Assembly: GCA_013397695.1 (NCBI GenBank) | Contig: VYZI01000083.1 | Coordinates: 1,464,375-1,528,374, forward strand | DNA: 64,000 nucleotides | Reading direction: 5' to 3' | From: Centropus unirufus | Taxonomy: Eukaryota; Chordata; Aves; Cuculiformes; Centropidae | Shown here: one piece after another, positions 24,201-35,606 of the stretch | How the letters are laid out: every line of letters begins with the position of its first letter | Position numbering within the stretch: position 1 is the first letter of the stretch | Notes under the pieces: model-generated | What the model was told of the DNA's origin: nothing | The model's input: the letters and a program-made list of their open reading frames with translations, nothing else | Databases searched by the model: none | Program-made: the position numbers and the translations under genes

Positions 24201-26801
24201 CTTGGTTGAGTCTTCTGAAGTGGCAAGCTAGATTTGCTGCCCAGTACCTTCTACTCCTATCTTCTCTGTTTCATTTGCCTTCAGAAGGCCCAGCAAGCTA
24301 TGGAAATGAGATTGAGCTGCTGGCAGGGTTTTTGAAGCTAAGGTAAAGTCAGCTTAAAAGCAGAGCAAAACTACAATGACCTGCTCCTCACGGTGTCATT
24401 GGAGCTAGAAATTTAATTTAATTTCAGTTCAGAAGATTTGTGTATAGTGTGCTCACTGGTAGTGACCATCTCCGGACTGCTACTACAGGCAGAGGACCAG
24501 GGTGCAGAGGTTCTCTATTTGTGTTTTTATCCTTGGCTCCACCTGTGACCCAGGGCACTGACACATGGAAACTAGCTCTTCTGATTGTGAAATATCTAAA
24601 CATGTTTGATTCTTGGGGATTATTTTTCTCTTTTCTTGACTGCGGTTCCATAGATTTCTACAGTGCAAATGTAAGTAAATGTACTTCCCAAACATCAGGA
24701 CACGGATATGTTTTCAGTCAAGGGTCTGAGGTGCTTAATTTATGCTCTCTTAGGAAACCAGGACACCTATTCTACAATGATATAAGATTTTCTAATGTTT
24801 GAGTTGCATTGGCATCATTATGTGTCGTGCCATCAATCTTATCGCTGTCATATGACCTTTTTGTGCTATCCTCAATATACGTGTTGTTGACTCTATAATT
24901 CCATTTCTGTTTTTATTGGAGTTGGAGGTCATAAAGCATTAAAAATGTACATTTTCAAAATATGACTGATGGCACCAAGTCTAAACTCTTCAGATATGTT
25001 GTTTCTTGCAGTGAGCTTTCTTTATCTTTAATATATCTGGTACCACTACCTGTTTTTCTCTCTCCTTTTGGTGAAAATCAACATTATTTAAAAGGCAATG
25101 ATTTTAAAATTTTGTAGTGAAAAATAATTTTATTGTTCTTGTTTAATAAACGAAAAGGGCTTACCCTTTGCTCTGCCTTTCACACCCAAGCCTAGTGCTA
25201 GATATAGACAAGGAAATGGAATTTCAAAGGTGTTTTATCTAGACTTATTTTACTGAAAACCATGTTTGCCATTAGAAGTGGTAAATTTGTTTAACTTAAC
25301 TTGATAAAAGCTAGACTTGGTGACAAGATGATTTAATACAACACTGGCTAACAAGTTGCAGACATTACTAGCGTGTCAAAACAACATTGCTAGAGGCATT
25401 CTGGCGTCAGGCTGGCCTGATAACTACAGAGCAGTGAAATACCTTTCTGACAGTTATTGCATTCTTGAATGATACTGATTAAAGGGAGCTTGAGTCAGTG
25501 TTACTTTTTCTTCCCTCCAGATATTTTCATTCATCTGCACTTTTTTTTTTGCTCGCAGATAGATAGGTAAATATTTTAAAATTAATAAAAATGAAAACCT
25601 AGAAGCTACGTATTGACTAGATGTGTATTGAAATTGAATGTATCCGTCTGCAGTTATGTTGTTGCTTCTCCTTTGTGATCGGCTGCTCAGGGAAACTTTG
25701 CACTCATTACAGGAATTTTTGGGTATTTACCTTGTGTCTTTGACTCCCTCCTTCAGAAAAGATGTATATGATCAAAAAAGCTGGAGTTTATATGGGAATA
25801 ATTACTCTTGTCATCTCAACAGATACAAGGTGGCATTTGCTGAATTGGGAAGAAAATATAGATGATATGGGACTTGAATCTTACACTCATGATTCTAGAA
25901 GCCTGTTGCATCTAACCACAAATGCTATGCAAACCCCTCCCTTTTAATCTGAAATAGAAATGCCAATTGAGTTTTAAGCTGTACTTCCTCCTTTCTTGGT
26001 TCTGTTCAGTGTGCTGATAAAACCCAGAGTTTTTTCCTGTAAATGAAGAGTTTTAAACTGGCCAAAACTCTTACCTTTATTTTCATCAAGTGTTCACAAA
26101 GAATACTTACTGGCCAAAGTGCTGTCTAGTTTCTATGATGTATATTAGGTTTTAAAATTACAGCAGCATTGCACATCAAAAGTGTGATGTTGAATTTGAT
26201 GCATAGAACGTGCTATGATTAATTCTTTTATTGTTTTACACCTCAGGCATACACGCAAAAGTGAGGGAAAGATTTGTGTAAAATGAGTTAGAAGTTTTTT
26301 GTCTGCCAGAGCTCAAAGCCTTGAGGCTCAGAGCCCTGCAGTTCCTGTGAAAAGGATGTGTTCTTCATGTTCTTATCCCCAAAATGGCATAGGTTTATGA
26401 ACAGTACGTTTTGGGAGCCTTCCCGTGTGTTTGTGTAGACATCTGTTTTTCATGGTGGTGCAGCCCTTGTTCCTGCTGAGCTGGAACAGGAGGCAATGCA
26501 GGTACAATGTTGTTCTACATACATTAGGTTGTTTGAAGCGTGCTTTAACATGACAGAGCTGCTTCCTGAAACTGAGCACAATTGCCTTTGACCAGTGCTG
26601 GGAATATGTAATTTGTGATTCAGATTCCTAAGCATAGATAATTAATGCTGGTTTGGACTCTAGCGTAACCATGGCATCCAGGGTAGCCATGGCAGATATG
26701 ATGGGGGTGGATCATACTGTTCTAGAGCAACAACTGGAAAATAGATAGGATGCTTTTCCATCTAAGGTGTCACCAAATCCCTGCCTTAGCCATAGAGTAT
26801 T
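24201..26801. other. Unique non-coding stretch
   Basis: About 2.6 kb of AT-rich sequence with short T runs (25542). Opposed open frames at 24424-24802 (up to 120 codons) shadow one another and show no recognisable protein. No mobile element or RNA gene was seen. Confidence 0.6.
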
Positions 26802-28165
26802 GTAGAATCAAGGAATGGTTTGGGTTGGAGGGGACTTTGAAGATATCCAGTTCCACAACCCTGCCATGGGCAGGGACACCTCCTACTGGAAAAAGTTGCT
26901 CCAAGCCCCATCCAACCTGTCCTTGAACACCTCTAGGGATGGGACAACCACTTCTCTGTTGGGGTAACCTGGGCCAGGACCTCCCCACCCTCTCAGGAAA
27001 AAAATTCTTTCTAGCATCTAATTTAAACCTTCCCTCTTTCACCTTAAAACCCTTCCTCCTCGTCCTATTCCTGCAAGCCCGGATCAAAAGCCTCTCCCCA
27101 GCATTCCTTTAGGCCCCCTTTAAATACTGGAAGGATGATATAAGGTCTCCTGGAGCCTTCTCTTCTCCAGGCTGAACACGCCCAACTCTCAATTCCCTCC
27201 TTATTTTCCATGTACCTCAGCAGAGCTGCCAGAAGGAACTGCTCTATGATCTTGGCGAACACAGAGCGAGACCGATTGGTCTGTAGTTCTCCAGGTTTTT
27301 CTTTTTTAATTTTTTTTAAAAATGGAGTTTATATTTTCCTTTTCCAGTCAGTACGGACTTTAAATGACTGCCGTGGCTTCTCAGATAAGATGGATAGGGG
27401 CTTAGTAATTTCATCCACCAGGACCTGTGGATGCCTTTCATCAGGTCCCATGGACTTGTGTACCTTTAGTTTCCTTCAATAAACTTGCACCTGATCTACT
27501 CCTACAGTCGGTGTTTCTTTGATCCCCTAGTCCCTAACTTTGCCTACTGCGACTTGCACTGCATGGGTTAAGCCATTGTCAGGGAAGAATGAGGATAAAA
27601 AAATCATTAAAACTCATTATGTACCTCAGATTTCTCCATACCACAGCTAACCAAGTCTCCTGTTTCCTTCTGAACAGGGCTCACATTCTCCTTAGTCTTC
27701 CTTTTATCACTGATGTACTTGCAGAAGCTTTTCTTGTTGCCCCTGGTCAGATTTAAATCTATTTGGGCTTTGGTTTTCCTATCCTGGTCCCTGCCTGCAT
27801 GGAAAGTTTCTCTGTATTCTTTCCAGGTACCTGTCCTTGCTTCCACTATCTGTAGCCTTCTTTTTTCAGTTTAAGTTTGTCCAGAAGTTCCCTGTTCATC
27901 CATGCAATCCTGGCGCTTTTGCTTGATTTCCTCCTTCTCTGGTGACCTTACAGGAGGTGATTCTTAAATATTAACCAGCTTTCTGTGGCCGCTATCCCCT
28001 CCAGGGCTTTATCCCTTGTTACCCTACAAAGCAGATCACCCAAAAAAGGCCAAATCTTGCTCTCTTGAATTCCAGGGTAGTGAGTTTGCTGTGTGCTCTT
28101 CTTGCTGCCCTAAGGAACTCCAATATTTCATGCTTGTTGCAACCAAGGCTCACCTAGTAATCTGA
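26802..28165 (-). mobile_element. Largest CR1 LINE copy; reverse-transcriptase core deleted
   Basis: The element runs right to left. From 28165 to about 27600 lie the end of the endonuclease domain and the linker to the reverse transcriptase. An open minus frame at 27607-27846 includes DLNLTRGNKKSFCKYIS and KRKTKENVSPV, typical of CR1/jockey-type ORF2. From about 27500 to 27195 is the N-terminal reverse-transcriptase part: the Gly-Pro-Asp block is near 27438-27460, and AKIIEQFLLAALLRYMENK ends at about 27195. The sequence then jumps directly to the ORF2 C-terminal end (WACSAWRREGS; then RTRRKGFKVKEGRFKLDARK) and the 3' UTR. It ends at 26802 with 'tagaatcaaggaatggtttg'. The catalytic palm with its Asp-Asp motif is absent, so the copy cannot mobilise. 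A complete CR1 encodes an endonuclease plus reverse transcriptase that insert the element by target-primed reverse transcription. The 5' half of this copy is missing as usual. Confidence 0.92.
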
Positions 28166-29460
28166 AGTATTCCTCAAAACTAATTCAGCACTAACTCAAG
28201 AATCCACATGAGACAGGTCTATAAAATTTAGCTCTTTACCAGTGCCCTCAGTACAGTGAGATGCAAAAACTACTCAAAATCATCATAGAGCAACAGTAAT
28301 CCTTATATTGGACAAGCCTGTAAGAAAATGGAGTTGGACAGGATTTTTTTTATTATTACTATTATTTCTTCAGAAAACATTATAGATAACACATGGTAAC
28401 TTTTAAGTTGGTGTGCCTCGTTTTCAAGGGGGCAAGGCTTTATGTTTTAAATTATACAGATAATAGTAATAGCAGATCATGTGGTTCCATATGCTCCATC
28501 AGTCGTCGCAGGATTTAAAGGTAACTTCATATTGTCAAAGGGCTTAATTATCTTGGTTTTCCATTCTCAATACTATTTATATATATGTGAAATGTCCCAT
28601 TTCAACTTAGTTCCACAGACTTATAGTCTAAAGTTTAACATATGCCTAATTGCAGAGCCCAATGCAAAAGACGTGTCAGTTTTGTGGCCTAAAAAATTGA
28701 AATGGTTTCTTTGCTTGTACTCCTGACTTATCCATTCAAGCATTTGAACTGGCAGACTCCTTCTAATCCCCTGACAGCACCTGGACGGGTGCCGGTAGAA
28801 CACCAAAGGGATGGTGGGAAGAGATGACATATGACACTGGGGCAAGATCTGAACTCAGACAAATGAAATCTGTCAGCCAGCTCCTCAAAGGCTGCCACCG
28901 TTCTTATCACTGCTTGGTTGAGCTGGCTTGATACACAGACTTATTGTATTATTCAGCTGGTTTGATTTTCCTTTTTATGACAACCTTTCCCTGGAGACCA
29001 TCCATCTCTTTGCAGTGTTGGAATACGACCATAACTGAATGATATTTCAATATAATTTATAATCCCATGCTGTAAACAGAAAGGATGGTTGCTTCCAACC
29101 ACTGTGAGGAATTCTAAGAGGTACATTTGGACTCTTGTATTCTTGGGAGGCTGGAAATGCTCTGGAATTGGGATATTTTTCATGGCTTAGTAAGTCTTAT
29201 AGCAGAAAAGCTATGAAAACCCTGAAAAAGACAGGAAATTTTTCCACATGTGCCCAGGCAGTTAATGATGCATGTGAACAGCTACAGCTGCAAGAAATTA
29301 TTTGCCAAAATTTAAATCATAGTAATTATTACCAGCTTTCTGGATAACATCCTGGAATGAAGGGCTTAGCAGTAAAAAGTTGGACTCAAGTGAAATATCT
29401 GAATCTGAAAGCAATCTGGCTAAATTTGTATCCTTTAAATAAAAGCTCCAACAAATATGT

Positions 29461-29517
29461 AAGGTAAAATAGTTATAACACTGTCAGTGTGGCAAGCTTA
29501 AGCTTGTATTTTACCTT
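29461..29517. repeat. Nested inverted repeats
   Basis: Outer arms are aaggtaaaata (29461-29471) and its exact complement tattttacctt (29507-29517). Inside are cactg-t-cagtg (29479-29489) and the 14-bp perfect palindrome caagcttaagcttg (29493-29506). Three dyads in 57 bases could fold into a branched hairpin. No known element matches. Confidence 0.85.
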
Positions 29518-30080
29518 CTCTCTTATATCAGAAAAAGGATATTACTGAAGTCCTTAGAGAACTCTCCCACCAGAGCACTTATTCAGTCTGGGGGATTTGA
29601 ACAAACAGGTTTTGTCCTTGATGAGAAAATAACAGACCATGTCTCCACTAAATGCATTTTTACTTTGAAAGGACAGTGTTCTGGAAATATTTTACTCCCC
29701 ACAAAAGCAACATCAACAAAAAAAAGATATTCTTGAAAAGAATCACATTGTGATTGCTGGTAATTTATTGGTATCATTTGATTTTAGTCAGGATCAGTAG
29801 TTTACTGGTTAAGAGGCTTTTTTGGAAATGACCATGTCATGTCCTAATGAATTGATCTGTTTCCATTCTTTCTTCACCTCTATAACCAAAGGATGTCCTA
29901 GCAAAGGATAATAGCGGAGTGTCTGTCCCAACAATACCTTAAAATCAGGAAATGGGGTAAAAAAAGCAGCAGAGGACCAAGAAGAAAATTATGGAGCTAA
30001 CTGGGAAAACCAGATGTAATATTTGTAATGTTCTCCTTAGGGAGATGCAGTGTAATGCTCAGGAACAGTGTGTGGTTTGG

Positions 30081-30108
30081 TTTTTTTGTTTGTTTTTTTT
30101 TTTTTTTT
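30081..30108 (+). repeat. T-rich homopolymer tract
   Basis: Twenty-eight bases of T interrupted by two G (seven T, G, three T, G, sixteen T). Read on the minus strand it is an A-rich tract. No retroposed gene or SINE body was recognised beside it, so it is treated as simple sequence. Confidence 0.9.
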
Positions 30109-30169
30109 AAAGAAATAGGTTGCCTTTTGTGAAATAAGCATAATAGTGACAAATGTGCTCACTCTAGGT

Positions 30170-30300
30170 TAGAATCAGAAATGATTTGGGTTGGGATGGA
30201 CTCCTACAGATCACCTGGTCCAACCCCACTGCCGAAGCAGGGACAGCTTTACTAGGTCAGGTTCCTCAGAGCCCCATCCAACCTGACCTTGAGAGAGCTT
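30170..30300 (-). mobile_element. CR1 LINE 3'-end fragment
   Basis: The + strand begins 'agaatcagaaatgatttggg' and continues with 'ggtccaaccccactgccgaa', 'gcagggacagctttactagg' and 'agccccatccaacctgacct', ending near 'gcttgtccagaaggg'. It is the reverse complement of the CR1 terminus, about 130 bases long, with many substitutions. Confidence 0.88.
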
Positions 30301-31017
30301 GTCCAGAAGGGCTTACTTGAGAATGACAGGGTGCCAGCATAACACTCGTTCCTAGCAATTGTCAGAATTGTATTTCAATTCTTGAATGTTCAGAACAATT
30401 TGCCGCTGAGTGGGATGCCATAAGATGGATGGCTGTGTGTGCCATAAGAGTAGCCTCCCCCAGATTATACCCATTTACTGTTGAGCAATTTCAATTTTTA
30501 TTCCTGCCAGTGAAGGGCACCGTATTTTCACTGTTTACCTCTGGGTCAGACCAATCAAAATTATGATTTTTCCCATCAATTCAGCTAATCCAACCTTTTT
30601 AACTGATTGGCATAAATTCCAGGGGACAGATTTAGTTTTTATACAATGGTAATCATCAAACAATTAAAAATAACTTCTAGTATTCAATTCAGTTTTGTTT
30701 TACCATCATTAATAAGATTTAACAATATTTTTGGAATATACTGTATAAAATTCTTTAACAAAGTAGCCCCCTCTTCAATGTTTTTAATAATGTAGTTACA
30801 TGTGTAAAGTACAAAGAGAAGGTGATGTATGAAGGCTGTAACTGAAACAGAAGTATACAATATAGCTCAATAGTAATCCTATTGAGTAATTCTATTTGCT
30901 GATGCAATACAAGTCAAAAATACATAGTCTTTTTTGTACACATGTCAAATGGCTCTATAATAATTCAAATGCTGACAGTTGGCATTGTTCTCTGACTGGC
31001 AAACAAAGCAACTATTT
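30301..31017. other. Unique AT-rich sequence
   Basis: No gene or mobile element seen. It contains an 8-bp inverted repeat, ctcaatag / ctattgag, at 30866-30886. The stretch 30880-31010 shares faint similarity with the duplicated unit that follows and might be a third, decayed copy. Confidence 0.5.
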
Positions 31018-31282
31018 CAGTGTTTGATCCATTTTTTATTGTGACTGTGTAAAATGATATATTGCATCAAACACTTAAAAAAATAACAGGGGAAAAGTTT
31101 GTTTTTTTTCTATTCTGTGTTCAAATGAACTAACAACTGCTGGTGCATTCACATGCAGTGTTTGATTCATTTTTTTTTGTGACTGTGTAAAACGCCATTC
31201 GGCATCAAACATTTTCAAAAACTAACCACGTTTTTTTCTATTCTATGTTTAAATGAACTAACAACTGCTGGCACATTCCATT
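31018..31282 (+). repeat. Tandem duplication of a ~138-bp unit
   Basis: Copy one is 31018-31155 and copy two is 31156-31282. Shared blocks include 'cagtgtttgat', 'ttgtgactgtgtaaaa', 'gcatcaaaca', 'aaatgaactaacaactgctg' and 'attc'. The copies have diverged by substitutions and lost about 10 bases relative to each other. Each copy contains tgtttgat and its complement atcaaaca about 37 bases apart; in copy one the match is nine bases, gtgtttgat at 31020-31028 and atcaaacac at 31066-31074. The unit does not resemble CR1 or any family I know. Confidence 0.93.
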
Positions 31283-31508
31283 TAACAACAGCTAATCAAC
31301 AAATGACAATAAAGTGGACTGGAATATCCTCTGTTGCCAGGATAGGGTATTTTTCTCTGACCATAGGTGAGACGCAAGTGTATTTTTTCACTCTGTTTTT
31401 TTATTTTGGTTCTAGAAACCAAAGGAGACTACAAAACAACATATTTCTTCGCAGACCCCATTTCAAGTTCTTTGCCATTTGGCTTTTCTCCTATGGTCTT
31501 AGATTTGT
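31283..31508. other. Short unique spacer
   Basis: Sequence between the duplicated unit and the next CR1. Open frames starting at 31303 and 31367 run into the CR1 and are not credible genes. Confidence 0.5.
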
Positions 31509-31942
31509 CAACGCTGGAAAAGAATTCTCAGATCATCCAGTCCAACCATCAACATGACACTAACATCCCTACTGAACCTTGTCCTGAAAGGCCACATCTA
31601 CACATTTTTTTGAACACAACTAGGAATGGAGTCTGTCCTGGATGGACAGTTCCAGTGCTTTGCTGCTCTTTCAGTAAATAATTTTTTCCTAATATCCAAT
31701 CTAAACCTCCCCTGTACAGCTTGAGGCCACTTCCTCTCCTCCTGTTTGGGTTACTTGGTCTTCAACCTGTTCCTTGGTTGAAAAGATGAGCACCACTCTT
31801 CTCTCTAAGCTCCTTTATGATAGCTATAGACAGCAATAAGGCCTCTCGTCAGCCGACTCCTCTCCAGGCTAAACAATTCCAGTTCCCTCAGCCCCTCCGC
31901 ATAACTCTTGTACTCCAGAGGCTCCACCAGCCTTGCTGTGAT
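31509..31942 (-). mobile_element. CR1 LINE 3'-region fragment (second tail type)
   Basis: The + strand reads 'cgctggaaaagaattctcag', 'atcatccagtccaaccatca', 'ttcctaatatccaatctaaa', 'ctccaggctaaacaattcca' and 'gctccaccagccttgctgtg'. About 430 bases survive, covering the 3' UTR and the ORF2 C-terminal coding end. It is the same tail type as the copies at 23410 and 43129. The octamer tail is not preserved. Confidence 0.9.
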
Positions 31943-34900
31943 TGTTTGCTATCTGTGCTTTTTTGGGTGGCAAACCTTAGTTGTTAGCAAATATGCATTT
32001 TATTTAAGTGAGTGTAAATCTTTACAGTCTTCCTACTGGGCCATTCTTATTTTTATGCTGCATTTTCTCTGAATTCAACATTTCAGACTTCACTGAAAAG
32101 AATTTCAGAGTTAAATTAATTGTTAAAGCAGAGACAAAATCAATCAGACTGACAGTTCCATGATTAAAGAGGTCTGGATTCAATGTTTCACTCTATTTGA
32201 GATGAACTTTTGAGCCAATAATTGTATGCAACCAGTGTTTCTTGCACCAGTACTTTGAGAATTTACCCTCTTTTTTCCTCTGCTTTTTCGAAGAGGCCTC
32301 TGGAAAAAAAATATCCCATTTCCAGTTGCAAATCAAAATAAATGAAACTTTTTAAGCTCTAGAATTGATGAGGAAACATTGTCAAGTTTTAGTTTTTAAT
32401 TTTATCAGCATAGTTTTTCTTACTTTTTATCGCCTGGCTGAGTCGCTGAATCAAAAAAATAAATTATTCAAACAACTCTAATAATTATCTCCTTCAGAAC
32501 AAAGATTAAGCTATACTGTTCCCTGAAGAGGTACTAATAACTATGCTGACCTGGAATGGTAGTGAGCCTGTCAGCACATAAGCAAAAATTAGTTATGTAG
32601 TGTATGTTATTAGAGAAAATAATATGTTAAAGGGGCTCATTCTCCTGGCTAATTTGCCTGGAGAGGAAAAATATCTTTATAAAAATAGAAGTATTTGTAT
32701 TACTTTTCTAACAGAACTTGGCAAAGTGAAACCTCTCTAGTATTTTCCATAAAAATCTTCATATCAAAAAACACCTCTTCTGAGGGAAATGTTTTCCATC
32801 TTATCTAGAAGGGTGTTTTTTTTCTTGTATGAGCTTTCCTTACCTGTGAATAAGCAAAAGCTTCTGTACTGTCGAGTGGCATTGTAGTAGTATGTGTATA
32901 GAATATAGCAAATAAGTCCCATTTTATGTCAGGTTTTGAGAACCTATTTTTGCACTGTTTTATTTATGAGTTATAGCTTTGCTTCTGAAACATATCTGAA
33001 GCAGTTAAATCATATTGAATGTATGGAATACCATGATGCGAAGGGCTGTCCTTACACTGTTGGTTGTAGAGCAGCCATTGAGCCCATCGGGAATATTTGA
33101 GAGAAACATGGGGTTGTGGGGAGAAGACAGTATTTTCCAGGAAAGAGAAGGGCAGATGCTCCAAGTTACGTGGGTGACAATTAGGCCTGTGTACTGATTG
33201 TAGCTTAAAGCATAGCAGGAAAATACAGGTGAGCAGATTGTAGAAATGGGATCAAATGTACCAGTTCCTAATCCTTTAAAAAAACCAAAAAAACCAACAT
33301 AAAAGGTGTTATGTGCTCATACTTTGTCTCAACACATTTTGGTGTTGGAGTGGAAGAGACTATTTCAATTAAGCTGGTTTTCAAAGGGAGGACAAGCAGT
33401 GACTGTTGCCCTGGACAGCAGCAAGGGTCTGGTGATGTACCCTCCCAGAAGCTGCCACCACGCGCTGTCCCTGACTAAGAATTAGGCTGGGCTTTACCAG
33501 TACTGCACCATTGTCAGAACCTACAGGCTGGGAGTGCAAGAGTAGGCTTAGGAGGAGGAGGCTGGTGGGAGGGTGGAGTGGTAGGGTGAGCATGGGATTG
33601 TTTGGCATGTTAAGATGGAGAGAGAGGAGAGGTATCACACAACAGCATAAATGTAGAGGATTGATCTTTGTAAAAATAGGCCAGTAAACCCCCTTCCTCT
33701 CTCACTTACCAGGGTTTGGAGTTTATCTGTATTGAGGAAATGTAGTAAGTACCAAAACCAATGTTCTTGAGGCTATATAGATTTTTAAGAGTAAAGTGTG
33801 CTTACCTAATGCTGTGCTTCCACCTTTGATTGCTGTGCAGACATGCTCACTTTTGGATTTCTTTTTCCCTCACCGATGAATGTTTCCCTTCTCAGTGTGC
33901 AGCATGCAGTCTTTCCATTTTAATTTTTTCCTGCAGGCCTTTATGTTATACAAGGCTGAGCAACTTTTATCAGTTGAAAAAATCCTTAGAAAATTCAGAC
34001 AGCTGCACTTGGGACAGGGCACTACCACAGGCAGGAACTGAAGATCCAAGAAAGGGCAAGAATTTTATAGCATATCCCAACCAAAACACCATGCATTCTG
34101 TAAACCCACGTCCTTGCAGAGCTTTACTGTTTCTCCTTCTGAAGGCTGACATAAGTTATCTTGGACATCACAGTTCCAAATAAGGATGGACTGATAAGCA
34201 GCCAACAGCCTTTCCTTCCTCCCTACTCTATCACAAAATTCTGTCTCTCCCCTGAGACCACCAGTTCATTCTGTTCTCCTTTTTTTCTCTTCAGATATTA
34301 AATTTTTGAGGCAGGGATCATACCTTTTTCTAATGCACTTCCATTCCCTTCCCTCCCCAAAACTGAGAACACTCTCAGAACATTAAAAAAAAAGACAAGA
34401 AGAAAGAATGCAGTAGCAAATATTCCCTTTTCAAATAGAATCATTATCATAGCACAGTTATCCTTCAGCTACTAGCAGCTGCAAATGGAACAGGGGGATG
34501 TTAGTGTTCACTTCTACTGATCTCATTATACAAACCACTAAGAGGAGCAAGGGAATACATTTGGAGAGCTTTCATGTGGTTAAAGTGACAGGGGAAATTC
34601 ATTCTTTGATATCCCCTTGTTCAGTGTATCTGCCTCACTTTGTGCCTGCCCCTCAAAAGGCAAGGCTGTAAAAATATTAGAGGATTGTTGAAAGGGATTG
34701 GAAAAATGTAAAAAAAAAAAAAGAAGGCTCTAATTAAAAGGACAGAAATATACTTGGAAGGCCTTTCTCTGTGTTTTTAAGTTCAAAACCAGACCACCTA
34801 GCCAAATCTCCCCATTAAAAGTCAGATTCCATTTTCATGCAGAGCACTTGATACCAGGATTCCACCTATCTAGCAAAATACTTAATACTTTGGTTTCTGT

Positions 34901-35570
34901 ATTCCTAAGGTGCCTCACAACCACTGATTGATACATATATTTGTGACCTGATGCCCTGGGTAGGGGAAAGTCAGCATCTTTAATTGTTAAATTAATAATG
35001 ATGACTCAGAGTCCAAGAGATTTATTCACAGTTGCCTGGAATGCAAGGGATGGTCCCCACGTCTGGAATTCCATGTTGCCCGTTAAACATAAAACGGACA
35101 TTCTTTTCTTCAGCCTCTTTTTTTCATTTGAGTTTTCATAATTTTCATTTGAACACTGAAGTCTCAGTAGTGCCTTGCTGACTCACTCTCCTGTTGGCAG
35201 GACCAGAACATTACATGAGAACTGCAGGAAGAAAAGTTGATACTAGCCGAACTTTTTTAGTAGATGTGGTACTTAAAACCATGGTAAGGCTTGAGAAAAA
35301 AGTACCAAATCCAGACAATCTATGTGGAGTCCAGTTAAATAGGTGTCAACCCTCCCAATGGCTGTGTATAATTCATTGCCTTTGGAGTATGACGCCGTAT
35401 ATAAAAATGAAATGTAGCCCTTTATATTTCAGGCTGCAGGAGGAATGTATTTTCTTTTGGTTTTCTTTTCTTTCTCCATGAGAAACTGTAGTTTGAGTCC
35501 CTGCACAGTTAATTCTTGCTCTCTGGAGAATTCATCAACGTAGTCCTTCCTTCTGCAGTGTTCTCATCTA

Positions 35571-35606
35571 GGGTGGGGGGGAGCGGGGGGTACATGAGGT
35601 AGGGGG
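35571..35606 (+). other. G-quadruplex candidate
   Basis: Runs of 3, 7, 6 and 5 G occur within 36 bases: GGG-T-GGGGGGG-AGC-GGGGGG, then GGGGG after eleven bases. The first three runs alone supply four G-tracts if the 7-G run is split, with loops of 1, 1 and 3 bases. The patch stands out in an otherwise AT-rich region. Confidence 0.75.

Larger units (their letters stand above)
28166..30169. other. Unique non-coding stretch with nested inverted repeats
   Basis: About 2 kb. A slightly more GC-rich patch at 28740-28910 has overlapping minus-strand frames but no recognisable protein. Nested dyads at 29461-29517 and a 28-base T/G run at 30081-30108 are listed separately. Confidence 0.6.

Noticed and set aside
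24440..24802. Open frame of 120 codons
   Set aside because: It overlaps open frames on the other strand, has no recognisable protein, and no support beyond length.
30081..30108. T-rich tract as the tail of a processed pseudogene or SINE
   Set aside because: No gene-like or SINE-like body, and no flanking target-site duplication, is visible beside it.
31018..31282. Tandem repeat as a CRISPR-like array
   Set aside because: There are only two units of about 138 bases, no spacer/repeat pattern, and a eukaryotic context.
33830..34183. Open frame of 117 codons
   Set aside because: No recognisable similarity; unremarkable for the window's length and composition.
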